From positions 2,136,501 to 2,200,500 of the forward strand of contig NZ_JAGE01000001.1 of assembly GCF_000526495.1 (NCBI RefSeq): a DNA stretch of 64,000 nucleotides, in the 5' to 3' direction. Positions 59,082-64,000 of this stretch are shown one piece after another. Every line of letters starts with the position of its first letter. Position 1 is the stretch's first letter. The stretch comes from Ruminiclostridium josui JCM 17888 (GTDB lineage Bacteria; Bacillota; Clostridia; Acetivibrionales; DSM-1351). The notes beneath the pieces were generated by a model. It ran no database searches, was not told where the DNA came from, and saw only the letters and a program-made list of their open reading frames with translations. A program made the position numbers and the translations under genes.

Positions 59082-60272
59082 ATGATAGAAATCAAGAAGA
59101 ATATATACTGGTGTGGAATAAGAGACTGGGGCCTAAGTGTTTTTCATGGACATGAGCTGTCAACTCATAGGGGATCTTCATACAATTCATATATTATAAG
59201 AGATGAAAAGACAGTACTTATTGATACTGTTTGGGATCCGTACAAGGAGCAATTTGTAGAGGACTTGGACAAGAGTGTAGGACTGTCAAATATAGATGCA
59301 ATTGTTATTAACCACGTTGAGCCTGACCATGGAGGAAGTCTCGGGCTTTTGATGAGCAAAATTCCAAATACTCCTATTTATTGTACAAAAAACGGTTCTG
59401 AAATTATTAAAAAGTATTTTGGACAAGATTGGAATTTTAAAATTGTAAAAACCGGAGATACTCTGGACTTAGGAGAATATAAGCTGAATTTTGTTGACAT
59501 GCAGATGATCCATTGGCCTGACAGTATGCTTGAGTATGTTGAAGGCGCCAAATTAGTTATATCCAATGACGCTTTTGGTCAACACTATTGCGGAACCGCT
59601 ATGTTCAATGATCAGGTTGATACCTGTGAGCTTTATCAGGAAGCAATAAAGTATTATGCGAATATTCTTACTCCTTTCAGGCCTCTTATAAAGAAAAAAA
59701 TAGAGCAAATATCCTCTTTAAATCTTGATATTGACATGATTGCACCTAGCCATGGTGTTATTTGGAGAGATAATCCATCCCAGATTATCACAAAATATGC
59801 TGAGTGGGCTGACCCTAGCTATAATGAAGGGTATGCAGCAATTATTTACGATACAATGTACCATACTACCAGGGCCATGGCTGAAGCAATAGGACGAGGC
59901 TTTGAAGAAGAAGGAATAAGCTACAGAATAATCAATGCTGCTACAAGAGACAAGAGTGATTTAAATGTTGAGATTTTTAAGGCAAATGCCGTTATCATAG
60001 GAAGTTGTACTGTTAACAATACTGTTACAAGACCAATAGCAGCATTGTTGGAGGAAATTAAGTCATTAAAATTTAAGGATAAGCTTGCTGCAGGATTCGG
60101 CTCATATGGCTGGAGCGGTGAGGCACACAAGAAAATAAGTAAAGATCTTGGTGACGCAGGTTTAACCATTTGTGCGGAACCACTGGGCTTTAGATACAAA
60201 CTATCAGGGCCGGAAGTTGAGCAGTGTGTAGAAATGGGACGCAACATTGCCAGACAGCTTAAAGCAAAATAA
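59082..60272 (+). CDS. A-type flavodiiron protein (O2/NO reductase)
   Basis: 396 residues, ATG after GAAAGGACGG. An N-terminal metallo-beta-lactamase-like domain carries the diiron ligands H78, E80, D82 and H83 (NHVEPDHGG), H144, D163 (SNDAFGQHY) and H224 (APSHGVIW). The C-terminal flavodoxin domain starts near 250 with YDTMYHTTRAMAEAIG. It is the short class A form with no fused rubredoxin or reductase. In anaerobes it reduces oxygen to water or NO to N2O using rubredoxin electrons. It lies just upstream of an Fe-S-related gene pair, which may share the same stress context. Confidence 0.95.
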   Translation: MIEIKKNIYWCGIRDWGLSVFHGHELSTHRGSSYNSYIIRDEKTVLIDTVWDPYKEQFVEDLDKSVGLSNIDAIVINHVEPDHGGSLGLLMSKIPNTPIYCTKNGSEIIKKYFGQDWNFKIVKTGDTLDLGEYKLNFVDMQMIHWPDSMLEYVEGAKLVISNDAFGQHYCGTAMFNDQVDTCELYQEAIKYYANILTPFRPLIKKKIEQISSLNLDIDMIAPSHGVIWRDNPSQIITKYAEWADPSYNEGYAAIIYDTMYHTTRAMAEAIGRGFEEEGISYRIINAATRDKSDLNVEIFKANAVIIGSCTVNNTVTRPIAALLEEIKSLKFKDKLAAGFGSYGWSGEAHKKISKDLGDAGLTICAEPLGFRYKLSGPEVEQCVEMGRNIARQLKAK

Positions 60273-60315
60273 TATTATAAAGTAGATTTTTCGTGCTTTT
60301 TTTAACAAAATGCTA

Positions 60316-60343
60316 CTTACAATTATCATAAATATGTTATAAT
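60316..60343 (+). promoter_or_regulatory. Candidate promoter before the scaffold gene
   Basis: CTTACA (60316-60321), 16-nt spacer, TATAAT (60338-60343). The predicted start falls at the foot of the hairpin at 60348, so transcripts would begin inside it. Confidence 0.4.
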
Positions 60344-60347
60344 AAAT

Positions 60348-60390
60348 GCTGGTATTTTGAATATTTATCTTCGAATACCAGCTTTTGTTT
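60348..60390 (+). terminator. Terminator or 5' attenuator between flavodiiron and scaffold genes
   Basis: GCTGGTATT plus GAA (60348-60361) pair with TTC plus AATACCAGC (60370-60382), followed by TTTTGTTTT. It either ends the flavodiiron transcript or attenuates the next one, depending on where transcription starts. Confidence 0.7.
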
Positions 60391-60500
60391 TGCTTCTCTG
60401 TATGTAGAAACAGAAGTACATAATATTATAGAGGCAGTAGCCTCAAACTCATTAAAGCTATGAATAAAATTTCAAATAGTTATGCGAAGGGGGAAGTCAA

Positions 60501-61193
60501 ATGAACTACTCACATGAAGTTGAAAATATGTGTGTTGTAAAAAAAGGTCCTAATCACGGTCCTGCTCCAATACCTGAAGAAGGCAAATGGGTAAAGGCAA
60601 AAGAAATTAAGGATATTTCCGGTTTGTCACATGGTATAGGCTGGTGTGCACCTCAGCAGGGATGCTGTAAACTCACATTAAACGTTAAGGAAGGTATAGT
60701 TGAAGAGGCTCTTGTTGAAACACTCGGCTGCTCAGGTATGACTCACTCAGCAGCTATGGCCGCTGAAATTCTCCAAGGAAAAACCATTCTTGAATGTTTA
60801 AATACTGACTTGGTTTGCGACGCTATAAACGTTGCAATGAGAGAAATATTTAAGCAGTTGGTATATGGCAGAACACAGTCTGCTTTCTCAGAAGACGGTC
60901 TTCCAATCGGTGCAGGTCTTGAAGACCTTGGTAAAGGTTTACGTTCACAGGTTGGTACAATATTTGCTACTAATGCAAAGGGTGTTAGATACCTTGAAAT
61001 GGCTGAAGGTTACATATTGAACATAGGACTGGATAGCGATAATGAAGTTATCGGTTACAAGTTCGTACACCTCGGAAAAATGATGGACATGATTAAGAAG
61101 GGTGTAGATCCTAAGGAAGCTTACGAAAAGAATATAGGCACTTACGGCAGATTTGCTGAAGCAGCTAAAGTAATAGATCCTAGACACGAATAA
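60501..61193 (+). CDS. NifU/IscU-like iron-sulfur scaffold protein
   Basis: 230 residues, ATG after GAAGGGGGAAG. The segment LVETLGCSGMTHSAAMAAEI (71-90) followed by LQGKT resembles the second cysteine motif of the NifU/IscU scaffold; C77 would match the central cluster ligand. Other cysteines are C11, C49, C55, C56, C99 and C106, enough to complete a three-Cys site. The remaining 100 residues have no recognised domain. Gene pairing with the next 'GGGtGRT' gene, 21 bp away, suggests the two proteins act together. No cysteine desulfurase is nearby. Codon use is optimised, suggesting high expression. Confidence 0.75.
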   Translation: MNYSHEVENMCVVKKGPNHGPAPIPEEGKWVKAKEIKDISGLSHGIGWCAPQQGCCKLTLNVKEGIVEEALVETLGCSGMTHSAAMAAEILQGKTILECLNTDLVCDAINVAMREIFKQLVYGRTQSAFSEDGLPIGAGLEDLGKGLRSQVGTIFATNAKGVRYLEMAEGYILNIGLDSDNEVIGYKFVHLGKMMDMIKKGVDPKEAYEKNIGTYGRFAEAAKVIDPRHE

Positions 61194-61214
61194 TTAAAGA
61201 GAGAGGTGAATACT

Positions 61215-62213
61215 GTGGTTAGATTTGAAGGTTATGAAAGAAGAATAGCTCAAATAGAGAAATGTTTAGCTGAGTATGGATTTAAGAGTCTTGAGGAAGT
61301 TAAGGACTTCTGTACTTCGAAAGGAATAGATGTAGATTCAATCGTTAGAGGCATACAGCCAATTGCATTTGAAAATGCAGTTTGGGCATACACTCTTGGT
61401 TGTGGTGTTGCACTTAAAAAAGGTATTAAAAATGCTTCAGAAGCCGCAGAAGCAATCGGTATCGGATTGCAGGCTTTCTGTATCCCAGGTTCAGTTGCAG
61501 ATTCAAGAAAAGTTGGTTTAGGCCACGGAAATCTTGCTGCAAAACTTCTTAAGGAAGATACTAAGTGTTTCTGCTTCTTGGCAGGTCACGAATCCTTTGC
61601 AGCAGCTGAAGGTGCTATTGGTATAGCAAAGACAGCAAACAAAGTTAGAAAAGAACCACTTCAAGTTATACTGAATGGTCTCGGTAAGGATGCTGCATTT
61701 ATTATTTCAAGAATTAACGGTTTTACATATGTTGAAACTGACTATGATTTCTCAACTAACACTCTTAAGGTTGTTAGAACAAAAGCTTACTCTGATGGAG
61801 ATAAAGCAAAGGTTAGAGTATATGGTGCAAACGATGTTCTTGAAGGTGTAGCTATTATGATACATGAAAATGTTGATGTTTCCATCACTGGTAACTCAAC
61901 TAACCCAACAAGATTCCAGCACTTAGTTGCAGGTACATATAAGAAATGGTCTTATGAAAATGGTAAGAACTACTTCTCTGTCGCTTCAGGTGGAGGAACA
62001 GGTAGAACACTGCATCCTGACAATATGGCTGCAGGACCTGCTTCATATGGTTTAACAGATTCAATGGGTAGAATGCATGGAGATGCTCAGTTTGCTGGAT
62101 CATCTTCAGTTCCTGCTCACGTTGAAATGATGGGTCTTATCGGTGCAGGTAACAACCCAATGGTTGGTATGACTGTTGCAGTAGCGGTTGCTATTGAAGA
62201 AGCTGCGAAATAA
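61215..62213 (+). CDS. GGGtGRT protein, function unknown
   Basis: 332 residues from the GTG at 61215, eight bases after GAGAGGTG; an in-frame GTG at 61206 lies on the ribosome site. It carries the family's namesake motif GGGTGRT at 259-265. Other well-kept stretches are AYTLGCGVALKKG, FCIPGSVADSRKVGLGHGN, KCFCFLAGHESFAAAEGA and GNSTNPTRFQHLVAGTYKKW. Cys residues: 17, 33, 63, 89, 118, 120. No signal peptide. The Gly-rich motif and Rossmann-like spacing could bind a nucleotide or cofactor, but no assignment is safe. Its strict pairing with a NifU-like scaffold points to Fe-S or redox metabolism. Terminator downstream. Confidence 0.82.
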   Translation: MVRFEGYERRIAQIEKCLAEYGFKSLEEVKDFCTSKGIDVDSIVRGIQPIAFENAVWAYTLGCGVALKKGIKNASEAAEAIGIGLQAFCIPGSVADSRKVGLGHGNLAAKLLKEDTKCFCFLAGHESFAAAEGAIGIAKTANKVRKEPLQVILNGLGKDAAFIISRINGFTYVETDYDFSTNTLKVVRTKAYSDGDKAKVRVYGANDVLEGVAIMIHENVDVSITGNSTNPTRFQHLVAGTYKKWSYENGKNYFSVASGGGTGRTLHPDNMAAGPASYGLTDSMGRMHGDAQFAGSSSVPAHVEMMGLIGAGNNPMVGMTVAVAVAIEEAAK

Positions 62214-62245
62214 TTTTATACACATAAAAATTTTATAGCTATAAG

Positions 62246-62290
62246 AGGAGCTGTCACATAAGTTTATCAAACTTTGTCCAGCTCCTTTTT
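62246..62290 (+). terminator. Terminator after the GGGtGRT gene
   Basis: AGGAGCTG (62246-62253) pairs with CAGCTCCT (62279-62286), with an inner AAGTTT/AAACTT stem, then T5. Confidence 0.85.
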
Positions 62291-62393
62291 GCAATTATTT
62301 CAATTTTGTCAAAAAAATATTATGTATTTAAAAAGGAACTATAATATTATCTGAAAGCGTTTTTATATGTTTTTCATTTTTTTAAAAAGAGTA

Positions 62394-62422
62394 TTGAATA
62401 AGGAAAAAATTCGTATTATACT
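62394..62422 (+). promoter_or_regulatory. Sigma-A promoter of ctsR-mcsA-mcsB
   Basis: TTGAAT (62394-62399), 17-nt spacer, TATACT (62417-62422), 50 bp before ctsR. Confidence 0.75.
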
Positions 62423-62430
62423 ATAACTAA

Positions 62431-62447
62431 GGTCAAAGAAAGTCAAA
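62431..62447 (+). promoter_or_regulatory. CtsR operator
   Basis: GGTCAAA-GAA-AGTCAAA is a perfect match to the CtsR direct repeat RGTCAAA-NAN-RGTCAAA. It covers the predicted transcription start, so CtsR should repress its own operon until heat or protein stress. Confidence 0.9.
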
Positions 62448-62471
62448 ATCAATTTAAATAGAGGTGATGGT

Positions 62472-62930
62472 GTGGCAAGTTTAAGTGATTTGATTGAGGC
62501 TTTTATAAAGCAAATGATGGCGGACACAGACGGGTCAATTGAACTGCAACGTAATGAACTTGCAAATCAGTTCAATTGTGTTCCGTCTCAGATTAACTAT
62601 GTAATATCTACAAGGTTTACTTTGGACAGAGGATATTATGTTGAGAGTAGAAGAGGCGGTGGGGGACATGTAAAAATAAAACGAGTTAATGTCAATATAC
62701 CTGGCAATTACCTGATGCATATTATATCCTCCATGGGCTCAAGTATATCTCAGCAATCGGCGGAAGTCTTTATAAACAATTTTGTAGACTATGAGGTTAT
62801 AAGCGAAAGAGAAGGTTTTTTGATGAAAGCAGCTGTAAGCGATAAAATTCTTGGTGGGTTGTCTATGCCGGAAAGAGATGTTATTAGGGCATCGTTACTT
62901 AAAAATATGATTATGAGCTTACTGGTTTAG
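62472..62930 (+). CDS. ctsR: Transcriptional repressor CtsR
   Basis: 152 residues, GTG start after GAGGTGATGG. Winged-helix DNA-binding domain with NELANQFNCVPSQINYVIST and the glycine-rich wing ESRRGGGGHVKI. The C-terminal dimerisation domain is shorter in motif content but of normal length. Controls class III heat-shock genes (clp) and itself. First gene of the mcsA-mcsB operon. Confidence 0.97.
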   Translation: MASLSDLIEAFIKQMMADTDGSIELQRNELANQFNCVPSQINYVISTRFTLDRGYYVESRRGGGGHVKIKRVNVNIPGNYLMHIISSMGSSISQQSAEVFINNFVDYEVISEREGFLMKAAVSDKILGGLSMPERDVIRASLLKNMIMSLLV

Positions 62931-62973
62931 GAATATAGTTTTAAGGGTATTGTTTTTTTAGGAGGTATTTTTT

Positions 62974-63462
62974 ATGCTTTGCCAGAATTGTCAGCAGAGA
63001 ACTGCTAATGTGCATTTTACTCAGATAAAAAATAACACAAAGTTGGATTTATATCTTTGTGAAGAATGTGCACAGGAAATGAGCCAGCAGGATTTTATTT
63101 CTCCTTTTGGCTTTAACGACTTGTTTAGTGGATTATTTGGGGCTCAACTGAAACAGGGGTCCAGCCTAAAGCTAAAATGCAAGAACTGCGGAATGGAGTA
63201 TGATGAATTTCTGAAAACATCAAGGTTGGGGTGCACCCATTGTTATAAGGCATTTGCAGATAAACTGGACCCTATAGTTAAAAGACTGCACGGCAATGGG
63301 GAACATCATGGAAAGGTTCCCACTAGGGTAAGCAGTAATGTAAATATTAATAGTGAAATAGATAAGCTTAAAAAACTTTTAAATGAAGCTGTTAAAGATG
63401 AGAAATATGAAGAAGCCGCAAAAATTCGAGACAGGATAAAAAGTCTGGAGGTGGGAGAATGA
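62974..63462 (+). CDS. mcsA: McsA, activator of protein-arginine kinase
   Basis: 162 residues, ATG after TTAGGAGG. Zinc-binding cysteine pairs C3/C6, C29/C32, C69/C72 and C87/C90, then a C-terminal UVR motif (EIDKLKKLLNEAVKDEKYEE, about 128-147). Binds and activates McsB and modulates CtsR. Its TGA overlaps the mcsB ATG (ATGA). Confidence 0.96.
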   Translation: MLCQNCQQRTANVHFTQIKNNTKLDLYLCEECAQEMSQQDFISPFGFNDLFSGLFGAQLKQGSSLKLKCKNCGMEYDEFLKTSRLGCTHCYKAFADKLDPIVKRLHGNGEHHGKVPTRVSSNVNINSEIDKLKKLLNEAVKDEKYEEAAKIRDRIKSLEVGE

Positions 63463-64000
63463 GTAAAATACCTGCAGAAAAAGGTCCGGAGTTTGATATT
63501 GCAGTTTCAAGCAGGGTAAGGCTGGCAAGAAACTTTGCTGATATTCCTTTTCCAGCAAAAATGAATGTAAAGCATCAGGCTGATTTAATTAAAAGAATGC
63601 AGGAAATAATGTCAGGATTCACAGTTTATGGTAAGCTAATGTTTGCAGACATGAGTACTTTACATCCGGTAGACAGAATTTCACTGATGGAAAGACACCT
63701 TATTAGTCCTGAACTTGCTGAGAGTAAGGAAAACAGTGGGGCATTTATAAATGAAAACGAAAATGTAAGCATAATGGTAAATGAAGAGGATCACTTACGA
63801 GTTCAGTCGATTTTTCCAGGAATACAGCTTGAAAAGGCGTACAAGGTGTGTGACGAAATTGATTCTCTTATAGCTGAAAAAGCCGACTATGCTTTTGACG
63901 ATAAGTATGGATACCTTACAAGCTGTCCCACAAATATCGGTACTGGGTTGAGGGCATCGGTAATGCTGCACTTGCCTGCACTAGTCATGACAGGATATAT
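63459..64000 (+). CDS. mcsB: McsB protein-arginine kinase (3' end outside window)
   Basis: 180 residues visible, ATG with GGAGGTGGG upstream and a 4-bp overlap with mcsA. Related to phosphagen kinases: AVSSRVRLARNF (nucleotide-binding Arg), MVNEEDHLRVQSIFPG, and CPTNIGTGLRASVMLHLP. Phosphorylates arginines to mark proteins for ClpCP. The gene is cut by the window edge; clpC is expected next. Confidence 0.96.
   Translation, partial: MSKIPAEKGPEFDIAVSSRVRLARNFADIPFPAKMNVKHQADLIKRMQEIMSGFTVYGKLMFADMSTLHPVDRISLMERHLISPELAESKENSGAFINENENVSIMVNEEDHLRVQSIFPGIQLEKAYKVCDEIDSLIAEKADYAFDDKYGYLTSCPTNIGTGLRASVMLHLPALVMTGY

Overview
The window looks like chromosome of a low-GC, spore-forming, anaerobic Firmicute that makes a cellulosome. 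The best match is the mesophilic Ruminiclostridium (Clostridium) cellulolyticum / papyrosolvens group. The reasons are a secreted deacetylase carrying a type I dockerin, many S-layer-homology (SLH) proteins, the sporulation genes spoIID, spoIIQ-like and spoIIR, an A-type flavodiiron protein, and AT-rich intergenic DNA with GGAGG ribosome binding sites and several TTG/GTG starts. The genus is inferred from gene content and was not verified by a search.

Layout. 1-5291: three SLH proteins in a row (the first cut by the window edge, the second very large with fibronectin-III-like modules). 5427-9590: ywmB-murA-spoIID-spoIIQ-like, the same order as in Bacillus subtilis, joining wall-precursor synthesis to engulfment. 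9776-13102: ddl, then ywiB (DUF1934) overlapping argS. 13172-16115 (minus): dockerin-bearing CE4 deacetylase and a chemoreceptor. 16383-22240: two more SLH proteins and an S41 protease, divergent from the chemoreceptor. 22418-28626: pyrG, spoIIR, an MgtC-family gene and a Ca2+-type P-ATPase. 28939-33448: a Gld-like ABC transporter with two secreted or anchored partners. 33515-36598: YkvI-like membrane protein, DUF5711 protein, CvpA-like protein. 36861-40240: ilvD-ilvB. 40446-42077 (minus): DEAD-box helicase.

42298-58795 is the translation/transcription block: rpmG-secE-nusG-rplK-rplA, L10 leader-rplJ-rplL, rpoB-rpoC, L7Ae-like gene-rpsL-rpsG-fusA-tuf. It is punctuated by near-consensus promoters, terminators and untranslated leaders. 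59082-62213: flavodiiron protein, then a tightly linked pair formed by a NifU-like scaffold and a 'GGGtGRT' protein, whose role is unknown. 62472-64000: ctsR-mcsA-mcsB (cut by the right edge) under a perfect CtsR box.

Most of the window is conserved core genome. I found no rRNA, tRNA, CRISPR array, transposase or prophage gene. The parts least explained by known biology are the NifU-like/GGGtGRT pair, the Gld-like export cluster in a Gram-positive, the SLH gene clusters, back-to-back sigma-D-like promoters at 16240-16335, a palindromic MITE-like element at 40261-40424, and the long leaders or hairpins upstream of rpoB and tuf.
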